The notes: generated by a model from the letters alone, not told the origin. A stretch of DNA of 64,000 nucleotides from Caldimicrobium sp964493015 (GCA_964493015.1 CAZBLU010000002.1:1-64000); one strand, 5' to 3'; numbered from the stretch's first letter, positions 7,302 through 16,764 are shown. Numbers and translations are program-made.

Positions 7302-9740
7302 CTAATGTTCTAACTGATAATCCTTCTTTTCAACCTTTTCTTGAAGCTGAACTAATTCCCAGACATCAAGATAGGGTGTCTCCTTGAAGAGGGTTTCTGG
7401 TGTGTCCATAGAGAGGGCTATCTTCAAAACTTCATCCATGGAGTCAACCATTACTATTTCAAGGCCCTTTAAAATCTTAGGATTGATATCCCTAAGGTCT
7501 TTTTCATTCTCCTTAGGTATGATCACTGTTTTAATGCCTCCACGGACAGCAGCCAAAAGTTTCTCCTTTAACCCCCCAATCGGCAAAACCCGCCCTCTCA
7601 AAGTGATTTCTCCAGTCATAGCCACTGTATTTTTGACAGGGATTTTCATAAGAGCAGAAACTATAGCCGTAGCAATGGTAATACCCGCACTTGGTCCGTC
7701 CTTAGGGATAGCTCCTTCAGGCACATGGACATGAATATCTATTTTCTTGTAGAAGTCTAAAGGTAAACCTAACTGCAAAGCTCGAGATCTAACATAACTC
7801 ATCGCTGCCTGCACAGATTCTTGCATAACCTCTCCCAGTTTTCCTGTGATCTTGAGATTGCCAGTTCCTGGCATAATAACTGCTTCAATCTGGAGGAGTG
7901 CTCCACCACTTTCCGTCCAAGCAAGTCCTGTAGCAATACCCACCTGTGGTTTTTCTTCGGCAAGACCATACCTATACCGAGGAACACCTAAAAACTTCTC
8001 AACTATCGACATAGTAATCTTAAAGGGTTTAAAAGCTTGAGGATCCTTAGCTACATCCTTGGCAATCTTTCTACAGATAGTCGCAAGTTCTCTTTCTAAA
8101 TTTCTAACTCCAGCCTCTCGTGTGTATTTCCTGATGATTTCAAGAATGATTTTATCAGAAATAGGCACCTGCTCTGGCTTTAGGCCATGGGCCTCAAGTT
8201 GTCTGGGAAGAAGATAGTGCTTGGCTATTTCTAGTTTTTCCTCCTCAGTATATCCAGGTATCTCAATAACTTCCATTCTATCAAGTAGGGGGGCAGGAAT
8301 AGTATATAGTGTATTTGCCGTTGTAATAAAGAAAACTTGAGAAAGATCATACTCGAGCTCTAAATAGTGATCTTGGAAGGAATGGTTCTGTTCAGGATCT
8401 AACACTTCTAAAAGGGCTGCTGCTGGATCCCCCCTAAAATCACTGCCAATTTTGTCTACTTCGTCCAGACAAAAAACAGGATTGATAGTTCCAGCCTTTT
8501 TCATTCCCTGGATAATCTTTCCTGGCAAGGCTCCTACATAGGTCCTTCTGTGACCACGAATCTCTGCCTCATCTCTAACTCCACCAAGTGAAATCCTCAC
8601 AAACTTTCTTCCCATAGCCTTAGCAATAGACTTGGCAAGAGAGGTCTTTCCTACACCTGGAGGCCCAACAAAACAAAGAATAGGCCCCTTTATCTTCTCT
8701 ACCAGTTTTTGCACAGCAAGATGTTCTATAATTCTCTGTTTTGGTTTTTCTAAACCGTAATGTTCTTTGTTGAGAAGCTCTTCAGTTTTGGCAAGATCTA
8801 TCACATCCTTGGTCTTCTCATACCAGGGCAGATTTAAGATCCAATCAATATAATTTCTTACCACCGTGGCCTCAGCAGACATTGGAGCCATTAGACTTAG
8901 TTTTTTAAATTCTTTCCAAACTACACTCGCAACATGCTTAGGTAGCTTCTTCTTCTTGATACGCTTTTCTAACTCAGTTAGCTCATTTTTGCCATCCTCT
9001 CTCTCCCCAAGCTCTCTTTGAATAGCCTTCATCTGTTCTTGGAGATAAAAGTCCCTATGATGTTTCTCCATCTGCTTCTTTACTCGTTCCCTTATACGGG
9101 CTTCAGTCTTGATAACCTCTAATTCTCCTCTCAAGAATTGTAAGAGACTTTCAAGCCTTTTCTTAACACTTATGGTCTCAAGTAACCTTTGCTTTTGTTC
9201 CAACGTTAAGGGAAGTATAGCTGCTAACCGATCTGTAAATTCTGTAGCATCGTCTAACTGTAGAAGTGCTGAAACGGTTTCAGGATTAAGTTTCTTATTA
9301 TAATTAGAATATTCCTCAAAAGATTCTTTGCAGAGATTAAAGAGGGCTACAGTCTCTACATCTGATTCCATAATTTCCGTCTTAATTTCAATGGAAACTA
9401 CATAATAGTCGGGATTAGGGACAAAATTTAAGATTCTTCCACGATGCAAGCCTTCTACTAATATCTTGAGCGATCCATCGGGCAGTCTCAGGAGTTGCAC
9501 AATTTTACAAATGGTCCCCATTTTATAAATATCCTCGGGACCAGGCTGATCCTGTTTTGGATCCTTTTGAGCAGAAAGAAAAATGAGTTTATTACCTCTA
9601 TATGCGGCTTCAATGGCTTGAATACTTTTAGCCCTACCAATGAACAGAGGAACTGCTGTGTTAGGGAAAATAACCAATTCCCTTAAAGGTAATAGAGGTA
9701 ACTCCTGAACTTCAGGTAATGGCTTAATTTTTTTTTGCAT
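7302..9740 (-). CDS. lon: ATP-dependent protease Lon
   Basis: This cytoplasmic AAA+ serine protease removes misfolded and regulatory proteins. The 812 residues show the LonA architecture: N-terminal substrate-binding domain (starting LPLLPLRELVIFP), a long coiled coil, an AAA+ domain with Walker A GPPGVGKT (359-366) and Walker B CLDEVDKIG, and a C-terminal protease domain. The catalytic dyad is S684 (PKDGPSAG) and K727 (GGLKEKLLAA). It is the last gene of tig-clpP-clpX-lon, 7 bp after clpX, so general proteolysis and folding are expressed together. Length and motifs are normal. Confidence 0.98.
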   Translation of the reverse strand: MQKKIKPLPEVQELPLLPLRELVIFPNTAVPLFIGRAKSIQAIEAAYRGNKLIFLSAQKDPKQDQPGPEDIYKMGTICKIVQLLRLPDGSLKILVEGLHRGRILNFVPNPDYYVVSIEIKTEIMESDVETVALFNLCKESFEEYSNYNKKLNPETVSALLQLDDATEFTDRLAAILPLTLEQKQRLLETISVKKRLESLLQFLRGELEVIKTEARIRERVKKQMEKHHRDFYLQEQMKAIQRELGEREDGKNELTELEKRIKKKKLPKHVASVVWKEFKKLSLMAPMSAEATVVRNYIDWILNLPWYEKTKDVIDLAKTEELLNKEHYGLEKPKQRIIEHLAVQKLVEKIKGPILCFVGPPGVGKTSLAKSIAKAMGRKFVRISLGGVRDEAEIRGHRRTYVGALPGKIIQGMKKAGTINPVFCLDEVDKIGSDFRGDPAAALLEVLDPEQNHSFQDHYLELEYDLSQVFFITTANTLYTIPAPLLDRMEVIEIPGYTEEEKLEIAKHYLLPRQLEAHGLKPEQVPISDKIILEIIRKYTREAGVRNLERELATICRKIAKDVAKDPQAFKPFKITMSIVEKFLGVPRYRYGLAEEKPQVGIATGLAWTESGGALLQIEAVIMPGTGNLKITGKLGEVMQESVQAAMSYVRSRALQLGLPLDFYKKIDIHVHVPEGAIPKDGPSAGITIATAIVSALMKIPVKNTVAMTGEITLRGRVLPIGGLKEKLLAAVRGGIKTVIIPKENEKDLRDINPKILKGLEIVMVDSMDEVLKIALSMDTPETLFKETPYLDVWELVQLQEKVEKKDYQLEH

Positions 9741-9747
9741 CTTGATT

Positions 9748-10998
9748 TTACCCCTCCTTAACTTTCTTTTTACTATTAAAAGTTAAGATAGGTCTTTCCT
9801 TTTTCAAGACAACTTCCTTTGTAATCACACACTCTTTAACACCCGTTAAGGAGGGTATTTCATACATAATGTCTATCATTACCTCTTCAATAATAGATCT
9901 CAAGCCTCTTGCTCCTGTCTTTCTTTTGTAAGCCTCTTCAGCAATGGCCTTTAAGGCCTCTTCTGTAAATTTCAACTCTACACCTTCCATCTCCATAAGT
10001 CTCTGATACTGTTTCACTATAGAATTTTTTGGCTCAATTAACACCCTCATCAAATCCTCTACAGTTAACTCATCAAGAGTGGCTACAACTGGCAATCTGC
10101 CCACAAATTCTGGAATAAATCCGAACTTAATAAGATCCTCAGGTTGCACACAAGAGAGGATCTCCCCTAAAGTGAGATCCTTAGTCTTTTTGATTTGAGC
10201 CCCAAAGCCAATAGATCCTTTACCTAAGCGCCTTCTAATTATATCCTCAAGGCCCACAAAGGCCCCACCACAGATAAAGAGGATATTGGTGGTATCCAAA
10301 CGAATATATTCCTGTTGGGGGTGTTTTCTTCCACCCTTAGGGGGAATATTAGCAATAGTTCCCTCAAGGATCTTTAAAAGGGCCTGTTGAACCCCCTCTC
10401 CTGAGACATCTCGAGTAATAGAGGGACTGTCACTTTTTCTGGCAATTTTATCTATTTCATCAATATAAACAATGCCTTTTTGAGCAAGTTCTATGTCAAA
10501 ATTGGCAGCCTGTAAAAGATATAAGAGGATATTTTCCACATCTTCTCCTACATAACCTGCTTCTGTTAAAGGAGTGGCATCAGCAATAGTAAAAGGCACC
10601 CTTAAAAATTTAGCCAAGGTTTGAGCCATAAGGGTTTTACCAGAACCAGTAGGGCCAATAAGAAGGATATTTGTCTTTTGGATCTCTACAGAGTCCTTTT
10701 TCCTCCTAAAATGCCTCTCTCCCTCGATTCTCTTGTAATGATTATACACTGCCACAGAGAGGATTTTTTTAGCTCTCTCCTGACCAATGACATACTGATC
10801 CAAATAGGCCTTTATCTCCGCAGGTTTGGGAAGGGCCTGTTCCTCATCACCTAAATTAGCCCTTTCGTACTCCTCTTCCAAAATCTCATTACATAACTCT
10901 ACACACTCGTTACAAATGTAAGCAGAATTGCCCGCAATGAGTTTTAAAACCTCCTTTTGACTTTTACCACAAAAAGAACATCTTAACTCCTCTCTCAT
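9748..10998 (-). CDS. clpX: ATP-dependent Clp protease ATP-binding subunit ClpX
   Basis: ClpX unfolds substrates and threads them into ClpP. The 416 residues begin with a C4 zinc-binding domain (C7, C10, C29, C32), then an AAA+ module with Walker A GPTGSGKT (115-122), Walker B IVYIDEIDKIA, the pore loop GYVGED, and sensor 2 around KTGARGLRS. The IGFGAQ region corresponds to the ClpP-docking IGF loop. It follows clpP with only one base between stop and start, so translational coupling with the peptidase is likely. Confidence 0.98.
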   Translation of the reverse strand: MREELRCSFCGKSQKEVLKLIAGNSAYICNECVELCNEILEEEYERANLGDEEQALPKPAEIKAYLDQYVIGQERAKKILSVAVYNHYKRIEGERHFRRKKDSVEIQKTNILLIGPTGSGKTLMAQTLAKFLRVPFTIADATPLTEAGYVGEDVENILLYLLQAANFDIELAQKGIVYIDEIDKIARKSDSPSITRDVSGEGVQQALLKILEGTIANIPPKGGRKHPQQEYIRLDTTNILFICGGAFVGLEDIIRRRLGKGSIGFGAQIKKTKDLTLGEILSCVQPEDLIKFGFIPEFVGRLPVVATLDELTVEDLMRVLIEPKNSIVKQYQRLMEMEGVELKFTEEALKAIAEEAYKRKTGARGLRSIIEEVMIDIMYEIPSLTGVKECVITKEVVLKKERPILTFNSKKKVKEG

Positions 10999-10999
10999 A

Positions 11000-11593
11000 C
11001 TAAGCTACCTCTCTTCTTATTAAAATCTTATCTATTAAACCATATTCTAAAGCATCCTCTGCAGACATATAAAAATCTCTCTCAGTATCTTGCTTGATTT
11101 TTTCCTTATCTTGTCCTGTATGATGAGCTAAGATAGAATTCAATATTTCTCTTAATCTAAGTATTTCTTTAGCCTGAATTTCTACATCTGTTGCTTGCCC
11201 TTGAAAAGCCCCAATAGGTTGATGTAGCATGATTCGAGAGTGTTTAAGAGCATATCTTTTACCCTTAGCTCCAGCTGCAAGCAACACGGCAGCCATACTG
11301 GCAGCCTGCCCCACACATATAGTGCATACATCAGGCTTTATATACTGCATAGTATCATAAATAGCCAGCCCAGCTGTAACTAACCCTCCTGGTGAATTAA
11401 TATAGAGCATAATATCTTTATCAGGATCTTCAGCCTCTAAATAGAGAAGTTGGGCTACCACAAGATTGGCCACATGTTCATCAATAGAGGTGCCTAAAAA
11501 AATTATCCGCTCCCGCAGAAGACGAGAATAAATATCATAGGCCCTTTCCGTCCTTCCCGACTGTTCTATCACTATAGGTACATAGTAGCTCAT
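11000..11593 (-). CDS. clpP: ATP-dependent Clp protease proteolytic subunit ClpP
   Basis: This is the serine peptidase that forms the tetradecameric chamber used by ClpX. The 197 residues carry the full catalytic triad: S99 (GQAASMAA), H124 (MLHQP) and D173 (ERDFY). The oxyanion strand INSPGG is present. The mature N-terminus would begin near YYVPIVIEQSGRTERAYDIYSRLL, so any propeptide is minimal. It lies 4 bp after tig and 1 bp before clpX. Confidence 0.98.
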   Translation of the reverse strand: MSYYVPIVIEQSGRTERAYDIYSRLLRERIIFLGTSIDEHVANLVVAQLLYLEAEDPDKDIMLYINSPGGLVTAGLAIYDTMQYIKPDVCTICVGQAASMAAVLLAAGAKGKRYALKHSRIMLHQPIGAFQGQATDVEIQAKEILRLREILNSILAHHTGQDKEKIKQDTERDFYMSAEDALEYGLIDKILIRREVA

Positions 11594-11597
11594 AGAA

Positions 11598-12878
11598 TTA
11601 ACTCTCCTTGTATATAGGTTTACTATTTTCTACTAAAAACTTCATAACACGTTCAGCCAACATCTTAGGCAATATATTATAATAAACAATTCTGCTTGCC
11701 TCTTCAAGAGAAATTTTCAGTCCTTGACTAATTGTATTAATTTGGTTTTCAATTTCCTCATTAGAGATATCTATACCCTCAAGCTCTGCAATCTTATCAA
11801 GCAAAATCTCTTCTTTAGCCAACTTTTCTGCAACTGGCTTTAATCTCTCTCTTAGCTTTTCTAAAGAGAGGTTCATTTTCTCAAAACTTAACCCCTCTCT
11901 CTCTAAGGATTGTCTTAACTCGTCAATCAATTGGTAAAATTTCATTTCTACATACCTTTCAGGAACTGGAAAATCTTTGGTTGAAAGAATCTTATCAAGA
12001 AGCCTTTCTCTATATTTATTTTCATTTCTTCTCATTTTATCCTGTAAAAGACGATTTTTTACGGTTTCTCTAAGTTTTTCCACACTATCAATCCCAAGAT
12101 TTAATTTTTTCACAAATTCATCTGTTAATTCCTCTAACTCTCTCTTATAGACCTCTTTAACCTCCAGGTGATAAGTAACCTTTTTGCCAGCAAGAAGAGG
12201 ATTTAGTGCATCCTGAGGATACTCTACTTCTACTGTAATTTTATCCCCCTCTTTTTTTCCTAAGAGTTCTCTTTCCACCTTTTCGTTAAATTCTCCCGTG
12301 CCTACATCGATAAAAAGGGCCTCTGCAGCATGACCTGGGATGGGGTTTTCTCCCTCAAAGGCCTCAAAGGCAACAACTACGGCAAATCTCTCCTGTATAG
12401 GTTCTTCTGTTCTTCTTAACTCTGAAAAGGAAAGACGTATCTCCTCTATCATTCTATCCACTTCCTCATCACTTACTTCATCTTTCTCCCTTTCCACTTC
12501 AAGCCCTACATAATCCTCTCTCTTAAGATCAATCTCGGGCCAAAGTTCTACAAGGACTGTATAGTTAAAAGGCGAGCCTTCCACAGGCCTCTCAATGTGT
12601 TCCACTTTAGGCCGAAGCATAGGCTCTAACCCTTTCTCTTTTAAAGCTTCAGGCAAGGTCTTTTCTATCAACCTCTCTAAGCTTCTCTCCTCAATCTCTT
12701 CTCTAAAGAGTTTTTTTACCATATGAAGAGGGGCCTTACCCTCTCTAAAACCTTTTAATTTTGCCTTCTTGCGAATCTCTAAAGAGACTTCTTCAAGAGT
12801 TTGGTTTACAACTTCTGGAGGGACCTCAATTTTTAAGAGTTTCTCTACAGGGCTTCTCTCTTCAACTTCTAATCTCAT
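11598..12878 (-). CDS. tig: Trigger factor (ribosome-associated chaperone)
   Basis: It binds nascent chains at the ribosome exit and has peptidyl-prolyl isomerase activity. The 426 residues include the ribosome-docking signature GFREGKAP (43-50), an FKBP-like domain (about 155-250) and a long helical SurA-like C-terminal region. It is the first gene of tig-clpP-clpX-lon, the common bacterial order extended by lon. Upstream is a TATAAT -10 overlapped by an inverted repeat. Confidence 0.96.
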   Translation of the reverse strand: MRLEVEERSPVEKLLKIEVPPEVVNQTLEEVSLEIRKKAKLKGFREGKAPLHMVKKLFREEIEERSLERLIEKTLPEALKEKGLEPMLRPKVEHIERPVEGSPFNYTVLVELWPEIDLKREDYVGLEVEREKDEVSDEEVDRMIEEIRLSFSELRRTEEPIQERFAVVVAFEAFEGENPIPGHAAEALFIDVGTGEFNEKVERELLGKKEGDKITVEVEYPQDALNPLLAGKKVTYHLEVKEVYKRELEELTDEFVKKLNLGIDSVEKLRETVKNRLLQDKMRRNENKYRERLLDKILSTKDFPVPERYVEMKFYQLIDELRQSLEREGLSFEKMNLSLEKLRERLKPVAEKLAKEEILLDKIAELEGIDISNEEIENQINTISQGLKISLEEASRIVYYNILPKMLAERVMKFLVENSKPIYKES

Positions 12879-12931
12879 CCTCCCACTCCTTCCATAGATT
12901 TTTATTCCTTACCATACCTTAATTTTTGATT

Positions 12932-12955
12932 TTTACAATGATTATACACTGTAAA
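12932..12955 (-). promoter_or_regulatory. tig operon -10 box inside an inverted repeat
   Basis: The minus strand reads TATAAT at 12946-12941, about 63 bp before the tig ATG, with no convincing -35. The -10 lies within the inverted repeat TTTACA-N12-TGTAAA (12932-12937 and 12950-12955). A regulator bound there would block polymerase. The operator role is inference. Confidence 0.4.
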
Positions 12956-13132
12956 CCTTTTATAAATTTGAAGGGACTATGGAGGCATATCCTTTTTTAG
13001 CCCCACCTATTACCAATGCATTAGGTGTGTGGAAGGAGTTTGCCAGAGGCATTGTATACAAACATCTCTGCCTGCAAAGGAATGAATACTTCCATTTTTT
13101 CGAAGGCACCTGTATGCCGGGTCTAAAATCAT
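12956..13132. other. Intergenic spacer, no confident gene
   Basis: This stretch separates the divergent tig and cupin operons. A 60-codon open frame on the plus strand (12979-13161) has an ordinary codon look but no recognisable domain and only a weak ribosome site. Its 3' part coincides with the predicted cupin promoter, so I do not call it a gene. Confidence 0.4.
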
Positions 13133-13178
13133 ATGGACGCATACATATCCTTGCTAAGTAAGAATTTTGATTTAAAAT
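13133..13178 (+). promoter_or_regulatory. Cupin-hemL operon promoter with the shared upstream element
   Basis: TTGCTA (13151-13156) and TAAAAT (13173-13178) are separated by 16 bp. The element ATGGACGCA-T-ACA (13133-13145) sits immediately upstream at the same spacing as in front of tRNA-Asn. The predicted start lies about 25 bp before the cupin ATG. Confidence 0.5.
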
Positions 13179-13209
13179 TAGGGCACATCCACCCATGAGG
13201 GGAAAAGGC

Positions 13210-13485
13210 ATGCAGGTTACCATTGAAAGGCCTGATGAAAAAAGGCTACAGGAATTAAAAGTCCATACCTGGCCTATTTGGACCAAGGAAATCTCTCGTT
13301 TTGATTGGTATTATGGTGAGACTGAGGTTTGCTATTTCCTCGAAGGAAAAGTTATTGTGGAACTTCCCTCTGGCGAAAAGGTAGAAATAAAGGCTGGTGA
13401 TTTAGTAACTTTTCCCAAAGGCCTCTCTTGTATCTGGGATATTAAAGAACCCGTGAGGAAACACTATACTTTTCTGGAAGAATAA
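13210..13485 (+). CDS. Small cupin-domain protein
   Basis: A single beta-barrel cupin of about 91 residues resembling the cupin_3/EutQ-like (DUF861) group: WTKEISRFDWYYGETEVCYFLEG, VIVELPSG, IKAGDLVTFPKGLSCIWDI. I place the start at the second in-frame ATG, since GAGGGGAAAAGGC directly precedes it; the ATG at 13195 lies upstream of that site. Members of this group may bind a small acid or a metal, but no function can be assigned. It is the first gene of a six-gene run; its stop codon abuts the DUF1015 start (TAAATG). Confidence 0.8.
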   Translation: MQVTIERPDEKRLQELKVHTWPIWTKEISRFDWYYGETEVCYFLEGKVIVELPSGEKVEIKAGDLVTFPKGLSCIWDIKEPVRKHYTFLEE

Positions 13486-14730
13486 ATGCCTGAATGTCTT
13501 GCCTTTCGCGGTTTTCTCTATAACCAAGCAAAGGTTAATATCAAAGAAGTCCTTGCCCCTCCCTATGATATTGTTACCCAAGAAGAAATAGAGGACTACA
13601 AAAAGAAAAGCCCCTATAATATCTTTCATCTGGAACTGCCAGATACTTTAGAAAAGGCTAAGCTCCTTTTAGATCAATTCTTAGAGGAAGAGATTTTTGT
13701 ACAAAATGGGAAACCAACGCTTTACTACCACGAACTTCTTTTCACCTATGAGGGAAAGGAATATCTTAGGCAGGGTTTCATTCTCTTGGTAAGACTCCAC
13801 TCCTTTGATGAAGGCATTATCCTTCCTCATGAGAGGGTTTTCCCCAAGATCACCGAGGACCGTTTAGAACTCCTCAAAAAAACCCAATTCCAATTTAGCC
13901 AAATTTATGGCCTCTATGAAGATCCTGATCGTTTCACCATAAAAAGCCTCACCTCAAACAAAGATTTCTATATTGAGGTTACCTTAGAAGGAGAAACACA
14001 AAGATTAGCTAAGATTGAGGACCCAAAGGTTATTGAGAGTGTCACAAGCTTCCTAAGAGATAAAAAAATTTACATTGCCGATGGACATCATCGCTATACC
14101 ACTGCTCTCAAATATCGAGAATATATGCAGAGTCTTTATGGTGCCAATGAAAAGAAAGACTTTAACTATATAGCCATGTATCTTAGTCCCTTTGAAGATC
14201 CTAATCTCCTGATGCTACCTACACATAGGATTTACACCTTTAGTCATAGGGAAGAATTTTTGCATAAGCTTCAATTTTTCGCTGAAAGGATAGAAACTCT
14301 CTCTTTAAGTCAGGCTCAAGAGGCCCTTGAATCCATAAAAGAAAAAAGGGATTTCTTTCTATTGGTCCTGGAAAATAATTTATGGCTCTATAAAATTAAA
14401 CCTTCGAAGCTTCAAGAAATCTCTTCTCAAGAGCAAGAGCTATCTCTTCTTCCTCTATACAATTTTCTTAAGATTTTAGAACTCACCTTGGGGATTTCTG
14501 AAGAAACCTTAAAAGAAAGAGAAGAAGTAGAGTTCTTGGCAGATCCTCAGGAGGTAATCCAAAGAGCGCCCCAACAAGGTTTAGGAGTTCTTTTCCCTAT
14601 GGTATCCCCGCTCATTCTTAAGGAGATTGCCTCTGCAGGAAAACTCATGCCCCATAAATCTACCTATTTCCATCCCAAAATTTTAACAGGCCTTGTAATC
14701 TCAGAGGTAAGTGGTAAGGACTTACCATGA
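13486..14730 (+). CDS. DUF1015 family protein
   Basis: This 414-residue product is recognised by LAPPYDIV near the N-terminus, LPHERVFPKITEDRLELLKKT, and the hallmark IADGHHRYTTALKYR, all typical of DUF1015. Many bacteria and archaea carry the family, often near amino-acid or central metabolism genes, but no reaction is established. It starts at the cupin stop codon and overlaps the next gene by ATGA, so it belongs to a tightly coupled operon. No membrane segment or signal peptide is visible. Confidence 0.85.
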   Translation: MPECLAFRGFLYNQAKVNIKEVLAPPYDIVTQEEIEDYKKKSPYNIFHLELPDTLEKAKLLLDQFLEEEIFVQNGKPTLYYHELLFTYEGKEYLRQGFILLVRLHSFDEGIILPHERVFPKITEDRLELLKKTQFQFSQIYGLYEDPDRFTIKSLTSNKDFYIEVTLEGETQRLAKIEDPKVIESVTSFLRDKKIYIADGHHRYTTALKYREYMQSLYGANEKKDFNYIAMYLSPFEDPNLLMLPTHRIYTFSHREEFLHKLQFFAERIETLSLSQAQEALESIKEKRDFFLLVLENNLWLYKIKPSKLQEISSQEQELSLLPLYNFLKILELTLGISEETLKEREEVEFLADPQEVIQRAPQQGLGVLFPMVSPLILKEIASAGKLMPHKSTYFHPKILTGLVISEVSGKDLP

Positions 14731-15239
14731 GAGAGTCTCTGCTTTACTTTAGGAATCTGGAGAAGGCCTATTCACCCCTGGTTGACCGCTTAATGAAGGA
14801 GGATCTCTCCTTTTTAGCCCAACTTGAGGCCTTAAACAGGGCTCTTATGCATAGCAAAGAGGCCTTTAGGGAAAAAGGGTCTTTTGACTTTTGTGCAGAC
14901 TGTGCTAAGAGAGGAATAAAGTGTTGTTCACGAGATCTGGAATGGAAGCTTAGAGCAGAAGAGTTTTTTCTAAATCTCTGCCTTTTTAAGCTTAATGGAG
15001 AAACTCTTATACTCCAAGAGCGCTCTACTGAGGATTGCCTTTTCCTTGGAGAAATGGGCTGTATACTTAAACTTACCCCACTATTTTGCCGAAATTTCTT
15101 TTGTCGTGAACTTTCTGAGTTTTTAGGCAGAGATACCTTGATCTATCTTCAAAATGCCTTAGAAAAGGAAGTATTTCTAAGTTTTAAACTTTGTGAAGAG
15201 GTAAAAAAATTTCTACCTAAAGGAGCCCTCAACTTATGA
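14727..15239 (+). CDS. Cysteine-cluster (YkgJ-like) protein
   Basis: The 170 residues contain FCADCAKRGIKCC, then ERSTEDCLFL, MGCILKLTPLFCRNFFC and a late LCEEVKK cysteine. This spacing resembles the YkgJ/UPF0153 family of predicted zinc or iron-sulfur binders. It is cytoplasmic by sequence. It overlaps both neighbours by four bases. The function is unknown; the family is often suggested to be involved in metal or Fe-S handling. Confidence 0.65.
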   Translation: MRESLLYFRNLEKAYSPLVDRLMKEDLSFLAQLEALNRALMHSKEAFREKGSFDFCADCAKRGIKCCSRDLEWKLRAEEFFLNLCLFKLNGETLILQERSTEDCLFLGEMGCILKLTPLFCRNFFCRELSEFLGRDTLIYLQNALEKEVFLSFKLCEEVKKFLPKGALNL

Positions 15240-16207
15240 AATACTATTTAGTTACTGGAGCAGCTGGGTTCATCGGATGGAGAGTTAGTGAATTTTTACT
15301 CAAAGAGGGTTACCCTGTTTTGGGGCTTGATGAGCTTAATACTGCTTATGACCCCAAGCTCAAAGAATGGAGGTTAAAGGAGCTCCAAAAATATGCAAAC
15401 TTTAAGTTTTGCCAGGTGAATCTGGCCCATTTTCCCAGTCTTGAGGAAATTTTTGCTAAGTACCCCGTAGAGGCAATCATTCATTTAGCGGCAAGAGCAG
15501 GGGTAAGGCAGAGCCTTGAAAACCCCTGGGTTTATGTGGAGAGTAATGTTACTGCTACGCTCAACCTCTTAGAATTAATGAAAAGACATGGCCTTAACAA
15601 GATGGTCCTTGCTTCAACTTCTTCTGTTTATGCTGGTCAAAAACCTCCCTACCATGAAGAACTCAAAGTAGACACCCCTTTATCTCCCTATGCAGCAACC
15701 AAAAAATCCGCTGAACTTTTGGCCTATACCTATCATCATCTCTATGGGCTTGACATAAGTGTGGTAAGATATTTTACTGTTTACGGACCTGCAGGGAGAC
15801 CTGATATGAGTATTTTTCGCTTTATCAAATGGATCTTGGAAGATAGGCCCATTGATGTATATGGAGATGGAACCCAGGCAAGAGATTTCACCTATATAGA
15901 TGATATAGCAAGAGGCACTCTTTTAGCTCTTAAACCTTTAGGCTATGAAATTATTAATCTTGGAGGAGGTAAAAATCCTATCTCTTTAAGAGAGATTATA
16001 GCGATACTGGAAAAACTCCTTGGAAAAAAGGCCAAAATTAATTACCTTCCTTTTCATAAGGCTGATGTGATGATTACTTGGGCTGACATTGAAAAGGCAA
16101 AGAGGTTACTCAATTGGCAGCCAGAAATTGATATTGAAGAGGGTTTGAAAAGGACTGTTGAGTGGACCATGAAAAATCTCGATCTTGTGCATGCCGTGAA
16201 GGTATGA
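15236..16207 (+). CDS. NAD-dependent sugar epimerase, UDP-glucuronate 4-epimerase-like
   Basis: An extended short-chain dehydrogenase of 323 residues with the NAD-binding TGAAGFIG near the N-terminus and the catalytic set STSSVY...YAATK. DELNTAYDPKLKEWRL corresponds to the region that in UDP-glucuronate 4-epimerases reads DNLNxYYDxxLKxxRL, which suggests UDP-GlcA to UDP-GalA conversion. VVRYFTVYGPAGRPDM and GDGTQARDFTYIDDI are standard sugar-epimerase motifs. It would supply surface polysaccharide precursors. Overlaps with its neighbours indicate one transcript. Exact substrate uncertain. Confidence 0.85.
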   Translation: MKYYLVTGAAGFIGWRVSEFLLKEGYPVLGLDELNTAYDPKLKEWRLKELQKYANFKFCQVNLAHFPSLEEIFAKYPVEAIIHLAARAGVRQSLENPWVYVESNVTATLNLLELMKRHGLNKMVLASTSSVYAGQKPPYHEELKVDTPLSPYAATKKSAELLAYTYHHLYGLDISVVRYFTVYGPAGRPDMSIFRFIKWILEDRPIDVYGDGTQARDFTYIDDIARGTLLALKPLGYEIINLGGGKNPISLREIIAILEKLLGKKAKINYLPFHKADVMITWADIEKAKRLLNWQPEIDIEEGLKRTVEWTMKNLDLVHAVKV

Positions 16208-16764
16208 AAGACCTTAGAGAAGAACTCCTCTTTTGGACAAAATTTTTGGCTTCAAAGGGGCTCTTGGCTGGCTCTGAAGGAAATCTCTCTGTAAGAACTG
16301 AGGAGGGCTTCTTTATCACCCCCTCAGGAAGAATTAAAGAAACCCTCACCAAAAAAGAGCTTGCCTTTATTAACTGGAAAGGAGAGACTGTCATTGGGGT
16401 CCCCTCTTCTGAGTGGGGTCTTCACTATAAAACCTATCTGAAGGTTCCCCAAGCTAACGCCATAGTGCATACCCATCCTCCCTATGTGCTCCTCTTAGAT
16501 AGAGAGAATTTTTCTTTTCGGGAATTCTTCCATCCAGAGGCCAATTTGATTTTAAAGAAACTAAGTAAAGCCCCCTATTTCCCTCCAGGCAGCGTAAAAC
16601 TTTGGGATTTTGCCTCTAACCTCTGTGTGAATAATTGCTTAGTCATTCTCTCAAGACATGGAGTCCTCTCCTGGGGTAGATCCTTAGAGGAAGCTGTAAA
16701 TCTTACCTTGCTCTTAGAAAAACTTTGTAAGATGGAATATTACGCCCTAAAGGAGGAAAAGTAA
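16204..16764 (+). CDS. Class II aldolase/adducin family protein
   Basis: A 186-residue zinc-type aldolase fold: SEGNLSVR near the N-terminus, VHTHPPY and later SRHGVLSWG supply the metal-binding histidines, and FHPEANL lies between. L-fuculose-phosphate aldolases, ribulose-phosphate epimerases and methylthioribulose dehydratases share this fold, and the substrate cannot be chosen from sequence. The start is set at 16204, where ATGA overlaps the epimerase stop; an in-frame ATG at 16162 would give a 45-bp overlap. It ends in a TAATG junction with hemL. Confidence 0.8.
   Translation: MKDLREELLFWTKFLASKGLLAGSEGNLSVRTEEGFFITPSGRIKETLTKKELAFINWKGETVIGVPSSEWGLHYKTYLKVPQANAIVHTHPPYVLLLDRENFSFREFFHPEANLILKKLSKAPYFPPGSVKLWDFASNLCVNNCLVILSRHGVLSWGRSLEEAVNLTLLLEKLCKMEYYALKEEK

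Noticed and set aside
12979..13161. 60-codon plus-strand ORF between tig and the cupin gene
   Set aside because: No domain, weak ribosome site, and its end overlaps the predicted promoter and shared upstream element.
12960..13286. 108-codon minus-strand ORF
   Set aside because: It runs antisense over the cupin start and promoter, with no family signature.
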